Source: Cohnella baijiui | GTDB taxonomy: Bacteria; Bacillota; Bacilli; Paenibacillales; Paenibacillaceae | DNA length: 64,000 nucleotides | NCBI RefSeq assembly: GCF_020731285.1 | Contig: NZ_JAJFOW010000006.1 | Location: 124,001 to 188,000 of the forward strand | Reading direction: 5' to 3' | Shown: positions 17,025-25,866 of the stretch, piece after piece | Layout of the letters: every line of letters begins with the position of its first letter | Position numbering within the stretch: the stretch's first letter is position 1 | Notes under the pieces: generated by a model | What the model was told of the DNA's origin: nothing | The model's input: the letters and a program-made list of their open reading frames with translations, nothing else | The model's database searches: none | Translations under genes and position numbers: made by a program

Positions 17025-18047
17025 TTATGAACAAATATATTCAAGATCGTATGGAAACTTTCCTGCTATTATAGCACAGATCTCCTTGAAAAGTTCGGAG
17101 TTTTTTGGATAGGCATCTACATCCACCCATTGGAGATCCTGCATATGGCGGAACCAGGACAGCTGGCGCTTGGCGAAATGCCGCGTATCCCGCTTCAGCA
17201 ATTCGACCGCCCGCGTATAGTCGGTCAGTCCCGTCAAATAGCCGGCGATCTCTTTGTAACCGAGCGCCTGCATGGCGACGGCATCGCTCGGGACGCCCGC
17301 CGACAGCAAGCCCGCAACCTCGTCCACCAAGCCTTCCTCCAACATTTGGTCGACGCGGCGCTCGATCCGGTCGTACAGCCGAGCGCGGTCCATCGTCAAG
17401 CCGACGAGCGCGAGCGAATAAGGCGAAGATTTGCGGTCCCCTCTCTCCTGCGCTTGCAGATCGGAAAGCGGCCGGCCCGTCGTTTCATAGATTTCGAGCG
17501 CGCGGATGATCCGGCGGACGTCGTTCGGATGAAGCTTGGCCGCGCTAGCCGGATCTACGGCGGCGAGGCGCGCGTGCAGCGCATCCGCTCCCCGCTCGTC
17601 CGCCAAAGCCTGCATGCGCGCCCGGAACGCCTCGTCGCTCCCGTGCTGCTGGAACCGAAAGTCGTAGCAGACCGATTCGACGTACAGCCCCGTACCGCCC
17701 ACGATGAACGGAATGCGGCCGCGGCCGTGGATGTCGCGGATCGCCTCGGTGCAGGCGGCCTGAAAGTCGGCGGCCGAAAAAGGCTCGTGCGGGTCCCGGA
17801 TGTCGATCAGATGATGCGGGATGCCTTCCCGCTCCGCCGGCGGCAGCTTCGCCGTGCCGATGTCCATCCCACGGTACACCTGCATGGAGTCGCCGCTGAT
17901 GATCTCGCAGCCGAACGCCTTGGCGATCTGCAGGCTGAGCGCGGTTTTGCCGACGGCGGTCGGGCCGACGAGCACGAGGAGCGGCGGCTTGTCCGCGGCA
18001 TTCGCCGACTGCCAATCCCGATCCTCCGTCTGGTTATTAAACGTCAT
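17025..18047 (-). CDS. miaA: tRNA dimethylallyltransferase
   Basis: Cytosolic enzyme that adds a dimethylallyl group to adenine 37 of tRNAs reading UNN codons. The 340 residues show the P-loop GPTAVGKTAL near residue 28, the conserved SGDSMQVYRGMDIGTAK, VGGTGLYVES and the zinc-finger-like insert typical of the family. The C-terminal RDTRHFAKRQLSWFR is also conserved. Its start overlaps the upstream methyltransferase by 11 bases and hfq follows after 25 bases, so it is part of the long mutS-hfq operon. The DMAPP donor links it to isoprenoid supply, to which the nearby fni gene also contributes. Confidence 0.97.
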   Translation of the reverse strand: MTFNNQTEDRDWQSANAADKPPLLVLVGPTAVGKTALSLQIAKAFGCEIISGDSMQVYRGMDIGTAKLPPAEREGIPHHLIDIRDPHEPFSAADFQAACTEAIRDIHGRGRIPFIVGGTGLYVESVCYDFRFQQHGSDEAFRARMQALADERGADALHARLAAVDPASAAKLHPNDVRRIIRALEIYETTGRPLSDLQAQERGDRKSSPYSLALVGLTMDRARLYDRIERRVDQMLEEGLVDEVAGLLSAGVPSDAVAMQALGYKEIAGYLTGLTDYTRAVELLKRDTRHFAKRQLSWFRHMQDLQWVDVDAYPKNSELFKEICAIIAGKFPYDLEYICS

Positions 18048-18825
18048 GAATCAAAATCACTCCATAATCCACCGCCGAGTACGAGCTGCGCACCCGTTCG
18101 AAGCCTAGGCGTTCGAACAGCTCGCTGTCGCGGTGTTCTTTGAGCACGATGCGCTTGCGCGCCACGCGGCGGGCTTCGGCGACGGCGGCCGCGGTCAGCG
18201 GCTCGTCCTCGGCGACGGCGCGCAGCGGACGGATCGACGCGGACGCCTGAACGGGCTGCGAGAACATCGGATCGAAGGTGACGATGTCGACGCTCCGGTC
18301 GGGCAGCTCCCGCAGCACGGCTAGATGATCGCTCTGCACCAGGCGGATGCGCCGCATCGCCTCGTTGACGGGTTCGACCTCCGAAACATAGCTCCGCAGC
18401 CCTTCGCGAACGATGACATAAAGCGTCCTGGAAGCTTCCACGCCGGTCACCCTGCCTTCCGCGCCGACGGCATAGGATAGCACGAGCGCGTCCGATGCGA
18501 GTCCCGCCGTGCAGTCGAGGACGACGTCGCCAGGCTTTGCGTCCGCCGCGACGACGAGCGCGTCCGCGCCTCCGTCCATCAGCCGCTTAATGCGGACGAG
18601 CGCCATGCTCGGATGGTAGAAGAGCGGCGGCTCGCCGTTCGTCACGAAACGAAGCTCGTCGCGCCCGACGACGAGCACGCCGTCCTCCGCCTCCGCATGC
18701 CTGCGGCGAAGACCCGCAATCGTCTCCCGCCGGCGCGGCACGAGCGGGCAGCCGAGCTCGCCGGCCAGCCGGCCGGCTTCGGCCAAGACGGCCGCATCCG
18801 GCTTTTCCATCGTCGTTACGATCAC
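18037..18825 (-). CDS. Class I SAM-dependent methyltransferase, RsmJ/YpiP-like
   Basis: About 262 residues. A Rossmann-fold SAM site is visible as VVLDCTAGLASDALVLSYAVG near residue 100, followed by VTGVEAS and the acidic VDIVTFDPMFSQP (post-motif DPMF), as in the DUF548/RsmJ group. RsmJ methylates 16S rRNA in Proteobacteria; that role is not shown for Firmicute members. The GTG at 18825 overlaps the mutL stop in the sequence GTGA, which argues for coupled translation; an in-frame ATG 5 codons later is the alternative. Its end overlaps miaA. Confidence 0.85.
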   Translation of the reverse strand: MIVTTMEKPDAAVLAEAGRLAGELGCPLVPRRRETIAGLRRRHAEAEDGVLVVGRDELRFVTNGEPPLFYHPSMALVRIKRLMDGGADALVVAADAKPGDVVLDCTAGLASDALVLSYAVGAEGRVTGVEASRTLYVIVREGLRSYVSEVEPVNEAMRRIRLVQSDHLAVLRELPDRSVDIVTFDPMFSQPVQASASIRPLRAVAEDEPLTAAAVAEARRVARKRIVLKEHRDSELFERLGFERVRSSYSAVDYGVILIHDV

Positions 18826-20960
18826 GACATCACCCGTTTGAACATTTTCTCCAGTTCGTACGTGCTGAAGCTGACGACGATCGGCCGGCCGTGGGGACAT
18901 GTGTAGGGCTGACGGCAGCTCGCGAGCCGCCGCAGCAGCGCCTCGCCGGCTTCGCGCGTCTGGTACTGGTTCGCTTTGATCGAAGCTTTGCAGGAGCAGA
19001 GGATCGCCGCCTTCTCCCGCAGCTTGTGCAGGTCGACGGCGCGCTCCTTCAGGATCCACTCCGCCATCTCCCTTACGATGTCCGCTTCTTCGCCTTTGGG
19101 CAGCCAATGCGGCACTGCGCGTACGATAAAGGTATTGCCACCGAATTCCTCCAAATATACGCCGGCCTGCTCGAAGTAGCGCAGACGGCTTCGCAGCGCG
19201 ACGCATTCGTCCGGTGCGAACGACAGCGTGACCGGCAGGAGCAGTTCTTGGCTGGCCGCCTCCGGCTCCCCGAACTTGTCGTAGTACATCTCGTAATGGA
19301 TGCGCTCGTGCGCGGCGTGCTGGTCGATCAGGTAAAGGCCGGAGTCGTTCTGGGCGACCAAGTACGTGCCGTGAAGCTGGCCGATCCAGTACAGCTCCGG
19401 AAACGCCGGCTTCTCCGCCGGCGCGGCGCCGGGGGCGAAGGCGGCTTCCCACACCTCGCCCGGTACGCGGGCGCCCGGCGGCTGCTGCCGCTCGTACCCG
19501 CCCGCGACGGCAGGGGGCCCTCGGTCCGGCGCGGCACCGGACGCTGCGGCAGATCGGAAGCCTGCGGCGGATCGGGTGTCCGCGGCGGATCGGCCCGCAG
19601 GCTGCGCGGGAGATCCGGCGTCCCGGCCGGCGGCCGGAGCACCCGATGCATCCGGACGGACGGCGGCGGGACGAATATCGGCGGGCGGGAGCACGTTCGG
19701 CTCCCCGCGACCGGGCGCGAGCGGCCGCACCTCGGCGGCTAGCGCCGCATAGGCGGACGCGTCGTCCGTCTCGCGGATTTCGCCGGCCCGCTCCGCCGAT
19801 GCCGCTGCTTCCCCGCGTGCGGAGGAAGCGGTCTCGGCAGCGGAGGAAACGCCTCCGGCGCCGTTTGCCCACGAGGCGTCGGCGGCGTCCGGCGCCACCT
19901 GGAAGCGGATCTGCTCCTGCGCCCACACCTGCTGCTTGGGTGCGCGAACCGATGAGCCGGACGGGATGTAAGCCTGCTCGCCGAGCGCCCGTCGGACGGC
20001 TTCCTCGACGAAGGCGCGCAGCTCGCTCTCCTTGCTGAAGCGCACCTCCAGCTTGGCGGGATGCACGTTGACGTCGAGCAGCGACGGATGCATGCGCAAA
20101 TGCAGCACGGACAGCGGATAACGGTTGATCGGCAGCAGCGTATGGTACGCTTGCAGGAGCGGCTGCACGGCCGCCGCGCTGCGCACGTAACGTCCGTTCA
20201 CCAGGATCGTGATGCCGTTACGGTTCGCGCGCGTTTCGACCGGCATCGCCGTAAGTCCCGACAGCGCGTAGTCCGGATGGTCCGCCTGCAGCGGAAGCAT
20301 CGCCTTGGCCGCGGCCGTCCCGTAAATGGCCGCGACGACCTGGCGCAAATCGCCGTTGCCAGGCGTACGCAGCAGCGTCGAGCCGTTGTGCGCAAAGGTG
20401 AACGCGATATCCGGCCGCGCCAGCGCTTGTCGGTACACGACCTCGGACAGATGCCCGAGCTCCGTCTGGATCGTCCGCATGTACTTGAGCCGAGCGGGCG
20501 TATTGAAGAACAATTCGCGCACGGACATGTCCGTGCCCTTCGGCGAGGCGGCGTCCTCGTGACGCTTGACGGCGCCGCCTTCGATTTCCAGCAGGCGGCC
20601 CAAGCCTTCCGAGTCAGCGGCGCTTACGCAGCGGACTTTGGCGACCGCCGCGATGCTGGGCAGCGCCTCCCCGCGAAAGCCGAGCGTCCCGATCTGGAAC
20701 AGATCCTTGCCGGTCGAGATTTTGCTCGTCGCATGCCGCTGGAACGCCGTGAGCAGGTCGTCGGGTTGGATGCCCGCACCGTCGTCGACGATGCGAATGA
20801 GGCCGAGACCGCCTTCCTCGGCGGTGACGTCGATCGTTCTGGCGCCCGCGTCGACGGCGTTTTCGATGAGCTCCTTCAGCACGGAGGCGGGGCGTTCCAC
20901 GACCTCGCCCGCCGCGATCTGGTTCGCCAGGTGCTCGTCCAGCAGTCGGATGATCCCCAT
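18822..20960 (-). CDS. mutL: DNA mismatch repair endonuclease MutL
   Basis: 712-residue partner of MutS. The N-terminal GHKL ATPase carries ELIENAVDAGA, RIVDDGAGI and TLGFRGEALPSI. A long Ala/Pro-rich linker of roughly 170 residues follows, which makes the protein longer than Bacillus subtilis MutL. The C-terminal domain has the endonuclease motif DQHAAHERIHYE, the cysteine/lysine motif CSCKASIKA and CPHGRP, so it is the nicking type of MutL found in bacteria without MutH. AAAGGAG lies 7 bases before the ATG. It is preceded by the S41 protease gene and overlaps the following methyltransferase gene. Confidence 0.97.
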   Translation of the reverse strand: MGIIRLLDEHLANQIAAGEVVERPASVLKELIENAVDAGARTIDVTAEEGGLGLIRIVDDGAGIQPDDLLTAFQRHATSKISTGKDLFQIGTLGFRGEALPSIAAVAKVRCVSAADSEGLGRLLEIEGGAVKRHEDAASPKGTDMSVRELFFNTPARLKYMRTIQTELGHLSEVVYRQALARPDIAFTFAHNGSTLLRTPGNGDLRQVVAAIYGTAAAKAMLPLQADHPDYALSGLTAMPVETRANRNGITILVNGRYVRSAAAVQPLLQAYHTLLPINRYPLSVLHLRMHPSLLDVNVHPAKLEVRFSKESELRAFVEEAVRRALGEQAYIPSGSSVRAPKQQVWAQEQIRFQVAPDAADASWANGAGGVSSAAETASSARGEAAASAERAGEIRETDDASAYAALAAEVRPLAPGRGEPNVLPPADIRPAAVRPDASGAPAAGRDAGSPAQPAGRSAADTRSAAGFRSAAASGAAPDRGPPAVAGGYERQQPPGARVPGEVWEAAFAPGAAPAEKPAFPELYWIGQLHGTYLVAQNDSGLYLIDQHAAHERIHYEMYYDKFGEPEAASQELLLPVTLSFAPDECVALRSRLRYFEQAGVYLEEFGGNTFIVRAVPHWLPKGEEADIVREMAEWILKERAVDLHKLREKAAILCSCKASIKANQYQTREAGEALLRRLASCRQPYTCPHGRPIVVSFSTYELEKMFKRVMS

Positions 20961-21038
20961 GTTCGCTCTCCTTTCGTGTTTAGCGTCGCGCTTGCGAGCC
21001 GCGCCGCCGTTCTGTGCGCGGCGGCCGGCTTGGCGGGA

Positions 21039-22478
21039 TCAAGCCGCGGCCGCGGTATCGGCCAGCGTGACCGTCCCGTCGCCCGCTGCACTCCATTGCA
21101 CGTCCCCGAACCACTTGGCCAGCAGCCGGACGTCGAGATAGCTGACGCCGTCGACCAGAATCGCCTGCCCGTCTTTCACGGACGCGCGGAAAGACGCGCT
21201 GTCGCGGAGCAGGACGATTTGCTTGGCCTTCGCATCGTAACTCAGCATAGCCTCCGCGACGTTGGCGCCGAGCTTGGTACGGACGTACCAGACGCCGTTC
21301 TTTTTTAGCACGAGGCCGGGCTGGGCCACGCGAACGCCGTTCACCACGGCGGAGCCTTTGCCCAAGGTGAGCGTGAGCGTGCGGCCCCCGGCCGCGCGGA
21401 ACCCCGCCATGAGCTGCTCCAGCGAGCCTTCGACGACCAGGTCCGGCTGAAGGCCGACTTTGTCGACGTGGTTCCCGTTCGGCGTGAGGTACTCTTGGAC
21501 AGTCACCTTCAGCGTACCGCCGGAGGGAACCGGCACGAGCCTTTGCACGACGCCTTTGCCGTACGTCTTCGTCCCGATCAGCTTGGCAATGCCGTAATCC
21601 TGCAGGGCGCCCGAGAGCAGCTCGGAGGCGCTCGCGCTTCCGCCGTTGACGAGAATCCAGACCGGATAAGGCTTTGTCGTCCCCTGAACGGCGAGCGGCG
21701 TATCGTTGCCGTCCCGGTCCAACAGGTGCGCGAGGACGCCGTCGTCGATGAATTGCGATGCGATCAGCTGCGCTTGGTCGACGTAGCCGCCGCCGTTGCT
21801 CCGCAGGTCGACGATGAGCGATTGCAGGCCTTGCTGCTCAAGCTGTTTCAGCTCCTTGGCGAACTTGCTCGCGGCATCCGACGAAAAGGTGTCGAGATCC
21901 AAATAGCCGACGCCGTCTCCCATCATTTTGCTCGATGCCGCAGGCATATGTACGGTTTGGCGGACGACCTGGAACAGCAGCTTTTGCTCCCCGCGCTTGA
22001 CGCCGAACTTGACCTTCGTCCCTTCGACGCCTTGGGAGGCGCGCTGCACGTCGGCGATCGTTTTGCCCGCCATCGAGACGCCGTCGACGGACAGGATCGC
22101 GTCGCCGGGCTGCAGGCCCGCCTGCTGCGCCGGGCTGCCCGAAATGACGTCCTCGATGTAAACGATCTTGTCGTCCTCGGTCATAACGATGCCGATGCCG
22201 ACGAACGTCTGCTCGAGGAGATTGGAAAATCCTTTCATCTGCTCTTCGCTGAAATACTCCGTATACGGATCGTTCAGCGAATCGATCATGCCGTCGATCG
22301 CCGCATCGTCCAGCGTCTCGTCCGTCGGCTTGCTAATATGGTATTGCTCCAACAGCTGGCGAATCTCGTCCGCTTTCGCGCTCGACGCGGACGCCGGCAA
22401 TGCGGTCAGCGTGCCGAGGGCCAGAGCGGACGCCAGCACGGCGGCCGCGAAACGCCGGAAAATACGGAAATGACTCAT
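21039..22478 (-). CDS. Secreted S41-family carboxy-terminal processing protease
   Basis: 479-residue exported serine protease. It has a signal peptide (RFAAAVLASALALGTLTALPASA, cleavage expected near residue 33) and a helical segment. A PDZ domain covers about residues 95-180 (YIEDVISGSPAQQAGLQPGD). The S41 core contains DLRSNGGGYVD, the nucleophile in NGGSASASELLSGAL and the lysine in GTKTYGKG. The C-terminus resembles half of a copper amine oxidase N-terminal repeat (LVDGVSYLDVRLLAKWFG). The ATG at 22478 overlaps the mutS stop as ATGA. A secreted protease inside a mismatch-repair operon is unexpected; no functional link is established. Confidence 0.93.
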   Translation of the reverse strand: MSHFRIFRRFAAAVLASALALGTLTALPASASSAKADEIRQLLEQYHISKPTDETLDDAAIDGMIDSLNDPYTEYFSEEQMKGFSNLLEQTFVGIGIVMTEDDKIVYIEDVISGSPAQQAGLQPGDAILSVDGVSMAGKTIADVQRASQGVEGTKVKFGVKRGEQKLLFQVVRQTVHMPAASSKMMGDGVGYLDLDTFSSDAASKFAKELKQLEQQGLQSLIVDLRSNGGGYVDQAQLIASQFIDDGVLAHLLDRDGNDTPLAVQGTTKPYPVWILVNGGSASASELLSGALQDYGIAKLIGTKTYGKGVVQRLVPVPSGGTLKVTVQEYLTPNGNHVDKVGLQPDLVVEGSLEQLMAGFRAAGGRTLTLTLGKGSAVVNGVRVAQPGLVLKKNGVWYVRTKLGANVAEAMLSYDAKAKQIVLLRDSASFRASVKDGQAILVDGVSYLDVRLLAKWFGDVQWSAAGDGTVTLADTAAAA

Positions 22479-25204
22479 GAGGGTTCCCCGCTTTCCATCA
22501 ATTGGTTGCGCGCGTCGTTCAGCCATTCGAGGGCTTGGAGCGGCGTCATGCGCATAATGTCGAGCTTGCGAAGCTTGCCGACGATCTTTTCCTCTGCGGG
22601 TGCCGGCGCCCTGCGCGGCTTTTCCGCCGCGGCGGCGACTTCCCCGAACAGCGAGAGCTGCTGAATGCCGTCCTGGCGCGTCGCAAAGGCGGCAGGCAGA
22701 GCCGCTTCGTCCGGCCGTTCGCGGTCCGATTCCGCAGTCGGCGCCGGAACGGGGGCAGCAGGCGGGACCGTCAGAGCGTCCGCCGCCGCCTGCCGCGGCG
22801 ACTCGGCCGCATGGCGGTCTCCGCCCGAAGCGATCAAGCCGTACGCGCGCTGAACGATCGAATCCGGCAAGCCGGCGAGCTGCGCGCAATAGATGCCATA
22901 GCTCGAATCGGCCGCGCCCGCCACCAGCTTGCGAAGGAACGTCACGCCGTCGGCGCTTTCCTTGACGGCCATGCAGCCGTTGCGAAGCCGGGGCAGCGTT
23001 TCCTCAAGATGCGCCAGCTCGTGAAAGTGGGTCGAGACGAGCGCTTTGCAGCCGACCGCGTCGTGCACGTACTCGATGACCGCCTGGGCGATCGCCATGC
23101 CTTCCTCGGTCGACGTGCCCCGCCCCAGCTCGTCGATGATGACGAGGCTGCGCTCGGTGGCCTGCTCGGTCATCACTTGGATGTCTTTCATCTCGACCAT
23201 GAACGTGCTCTGCCCGCCGACGAGATCGTCTGCGGCGCCGATCCGCGTAAAGATGCGGTCGACCATCGGGAGGACCGCTTCCTTGGCGGGGACGAAGCAG
23301 CCGATCTGGGCCATGATGCTGATCATGGCGACCTGTCTCATGTAGGTGCTCTTGCCCGCCATATTCGGCCCGGTGATGAGCAGGATCGCACCGCCGTCCT
23401 TCGTGAGCGAAGCGTGGTTCGCGATGAAGACGGCGCCGTCCGACACTGCTTCGACGACAGGATGCCGGCCGTCGGAGATGGTCAGATCGTAGCCTTCACT
23501 CCAGCGGGGCCGCACGTAGCGGCGCTCCGCGCTCACCTCGGCGAGCGACTGCAGCGCGTCCAGCGCGGACACCTGCTCCGCCAGCCGCTGCAGTCGCGGA
23601 ATGTGCGCCGCGATCTCGTCGCGGAGGGCGGCGAACAGCTCGTACTCGAGGTCGACCATCCGGTCCTCGGCCTCGAGAATGAGCGCTTCCTTCTCTTTGA
23701 GCTCCGGCGTGACGAAGCGCTCGGCGTTGGCGAGCGTTTGCTTGCGCTCGTAGCGGCCTTCGGGCAGCGCTCCCAGGTTCGCGCGCGTCACTTCGAGATA
23801 GTAGCCGAATACTTTGTTGAAGCCGATCTTGAGCGACTTGATGCCGGTCGCTTCCCGTTCCTGCCGCTCGAGCTCGGCGATCCACGTTTTCCCGTTCCTG
23901 CTCGCTTCGCGCAGCTCGTCCAGCCGTTCGTGATAGCCCCCGCGGATGAGGCCGCCTTCGCGCACGGAGACGGGCGGCTCGTCCGCGATCGCGGAGCGGA
24001 TCGCCTCCGTCAGATCGGCGCACGCGTCCATCCCGTCCGCTAGGCGTGCAAGCGCGGCGGTGCCGAGCTGCGCGCACTGCTGCTTGATCGCGGGAATACG
24101 GGCGAGTGAGCGACCGAGCGCGTTCAGGTCCCGCGCGTTGGCCGAGCCGTAGGCGATACGGCCGACCAGCCGCTCCAGATCGTAGATCTCCGCCAGCTCG
24201 CCGCGCAGCTCCTCGCGCAGCATCCAGTTGCCGTGCAGCGCTTCGACGGCGTCCAGCCGCTCGTCGGCGGCCACGCGGTCGAGCAGCGGCTGGTCGATCC
24301 AGCGCTTCAGCTGCCGCGCGCCCATCGCCGTTCGCGTCCGGTCGAGCAGCCAGAGAAGCGAGCCTTTGCGCGACCGGTCGCGAACCGTCTCGGTCAGCTC
24401 CAGGTTGCGCCGGGTGAAGGCGTCGAGCGCCATGAACTGCTGCGGATCGTAGCTCTTGACCGACCGCACGTGCCCGAGCGAGCGCTTCTGCGTCTCGCCC
24501 AAATAGGCGACGAGCCGCGAGACGGCGGCCCGGCGGACGGGCTCGTGCCGCTCCCAGCGCTCGTCCGGGAATCGCTCCGCGAGCGTGTCCTCGTCCGGCC
24601 CGGCATCCCGCACCGTGCCGAGCAGCGTTCGGCCGCCGGCCTGCGCCGCTTCCCGAAGACGGGCGAGCGCCGATTCGTCGCCGACGGCCTCGGCCGGCCG
24701 GTAAACGTTCAGCTCGTTCTTCACCGCCTCGCGGCCGGCGGCGAACGAGGTCACGTACAGCTCGCCGGTCGTCAGGTCGCAGGCGGCGAGGCCGAAGCGC
24801 CCCTCCGCCTCCGCGGCGCCGACGATGAAGTTGTTGGCGCCGTCTCCGAGCGCCTTCGTCTCCATGACCGTGCCGGGCGTGACGATCCGCACAATCTCGC
24901 GGCGAACGACGCCTTTGGCGGTCGCCGGGTCCTCCACCTGCTCGCAAATCGCTACTTTGTAACCTTTGTCTACCAATTTGCTTATGTAGCCTTCCGCAGA
25001 ATGATAGGGAACGCCGCACATGGGGATGCGCTCTTCCTGGCCTGCGCCCCGCCCCGTTAAAGTGATTTCGAGCTCGCGTGCCGCTAAGAGGGCGTCCTCG
25101 AAAAACATTTCGTAAAAATCGCCGAGCCGGAAAAACAGCAGCGCGTCGCGCGCTTCTTCCTTCACGGCCAAGTACTGCTGCATCATCGGCGTATAGCCAG
25201 CCAT
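22475..25204 (-). CDS. mutS: DNA mismatch recognition protein MutS
   Basis: 909-residue ATPase that binds mismatches. The mismatch-reading Phe-x-Glu motif appears as DFYEMFFEDA near residue 38. Connector, lever and clamp domains follow. The C-terminal ATPase carries ITGPNMAGKST, DELGRGTSTEEG and STHFHEL. A probable beta-clamp binding motif, QQLSLF, lies near residue 845, ahead of the C-terminal helix region. The ATG at 25204 is supported by GGGAGG 8 bases upstream; an in-frame start 16 codons earlier is less likely. It is the first gene of the mutS - S41 - mutL - methyltransferase - miaA - hfq unit. Confidence 0.98.
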   Translation of the reverse strand: MAGYTPMMQQYLAVKEEARDALLFFRLGDFYEMFFEDALLAARELEITLTGRGAGQEERIPMCGVPYHSAEGYISKLVDKGYKVAICEQVEDPATAKGVVRREIVRIVTPGTVMETKALGDGANNFIVGAAEAEGRFGLAACDLTTGELYVTSFAAGREAVKNELNVYRPAEAVGDESALARLREAAQAGGRTLLGTVRDAGPDEDTLAERFPDERWERHEPVRRAAVSRLVAYLGETQKRSLGHVRSVKSYDPQQFMALDAFTRRNLELTETVRDRSRKGSLLWLLDRTRTAMGARQLKRWIDQPLLDRVAADERLDAVEALHGNWMLREELRGELAEIYDLERLVGRIAYGSANARDLNALGRSLARIPAIKQQCAQLGTAALARLADGMDACADLTEAIRSAIADEPPVSVREGGLIRGGYHERLDELREASRNGKTWIAELERQEREATGIKSLKIGFNKVFGYYLEVTRANLGALPEGRYERKQTLANAERFVTPELKEKEALILEAEDRMVDLEYELFAALRDEIAAHIPRLQRLAEQVSALDALQSLAEVSAERRYVRPRWSEGYDLTISDGRHPVVEAVSDGAVFIANHASLTKDGGAILLITGPNMAGKSTYMRQVAMISIMAQIGCFVPAKEAVLPMVDRIFTRIGAADDLVGGQSTFMVEMKDIQVMTEQATERSLVIIDELGRGTSTEEGMAIAQAVIEYVHDAVGCKALVSTHFHELAHLEETLPRLRNGCMAVKESADGVTFLRKLVAGAADSSYGIYCAQLAGLPDSIVQRAYGLIASGGDRHAAESPRQAAADALTVPPAAPVPAPTAESDRERPDEAALPAAFATRQDGIQQLSLFGEVAAAAEKPRRAPAPAEEKIVGKLRKLDIMRMTPLQALEWLNDARNQLMESGEPS

Positions 25205-25275
25205 CGACGGTCCTCCCGGTGGGATTCTAGGTTTTCGTTCAATTTCTCGCACGGATTCATCCGTATCAGCACCTC

Positions 25276-25304
25276 ATTATAGCAAAAAAGCGCCGACGGC
25301 GCTT
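25276..25304 (-). promoter_or_regulatory. Terminator followed at once by an extended -10 promoter, upstream of mutS
   Basis: Reading on the minus strand, an AGCGCC-GTC-GGCGCT hairpin (25303-25289) with six T (25289-25284) is followed within two bases by TATAAT (25281-25276) preceded by TGC, an extended -10. No good -35 is present. The layout would isolate mutS from upstream reading and restart transcription. Confidence 0.6.
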
Positions 25305-25324
25305 CGGAACGTTACTCTATTAAC

Positions 25325-25429
25325 GGGGACGGACGATTCGATAGGGAGCGTTGCTTTATTGCAAGTAGGGACGGACGTTTCCGTAACGAGCGTTGCAGGG
25401 GCGGTCGATCCCATTGGTAGCGATGTTCC
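25325..25429. repeat. Three degenerate copies of a ~30-bp element
   Basis: The stretches at 25325-25354, 25366-25396 and 25398-25429 share the pattern GGGACGGACG-(W)TTCCG-TA--GAGCGTTGC. The third copy is the most decayed. They lie in the non-coding region upstream of mutS. No coding potential or terminator is evident. Confidence 0.55.
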
Positions 25430-25572
25430 AACTTTGCCGCCGATTCATCGAATGCCTTTCGTGCCTCTTCCAACTCCTGCGTTGGCAGTCACGCTGAAGG
25501 ATGACGTGTCGGACTGCCGGCATCGTGCTAATACGATACAGGTACAGAGGCCCAAGGTGACGAGACCGACGA

Positions 25573-25750
25573 TTGTATTCGAAATATCATACACATATCC
25601 GATCCAGACGACTAAATCCCGCGAATGTATTCGAAAAATCATACACATGTCCGAACCAGACGCCTAAATCCTGCGTTTTTATTCGAAAAATCATATACAT
25701 ATTCGATCTGGTCACCTAAATCCCGAGTATGTATTCGAAATATCATTCAC
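25573..25750. repeat. 52-bp tandem repeat, 3.4 copies, intergenic
   Basis: Units start at 25573, 25625, 25677 and 25729 (the last partial), each beginning with (T)GTATTCGAAAAATCAT. The whole unit is conserved, including the second half with CCTAAATCC, and it is AT-rich compared with its surroundings. The period is not a multiple of three, so it is not coding. The 660-base gap between fni and mutS (25205-25866) otherwise holds only the elements listed separately. Confidence 0.88.
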
Positions 25751-25866
25751 GCCGCCCTGCACTCTGAGCATCTTGCCCCCATTCGCCTCCGCCGCCGGGG
25801 ACCGAATACATGCGCTTCCTTCCATCTGTCCCCCGCCTCTAATCCCTTCCCCACTCTCGCGCACTG

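Noticed and set aside
18826..19926. N-terminal extension of the methyltransferase frame across mutL
   Set aside because: The extension is an out-of-frame reading of mutL, low in complexity and without homology-like motifs. The GTG at 18825 is a sufficient start.
22479..22889. N-terminal extension of the S41 protease frame into mutS
   Set aside because: A clean signal peptide begins at 22478 with an ATGA overlap; the extension reads mutS out of frame.
25573..25750. Evenly spaced repeats resembling a CRISPR array
   Set aside because: The whole 52-base unit is conserved, so there are no variable spacers, and no cas genes are nearby.
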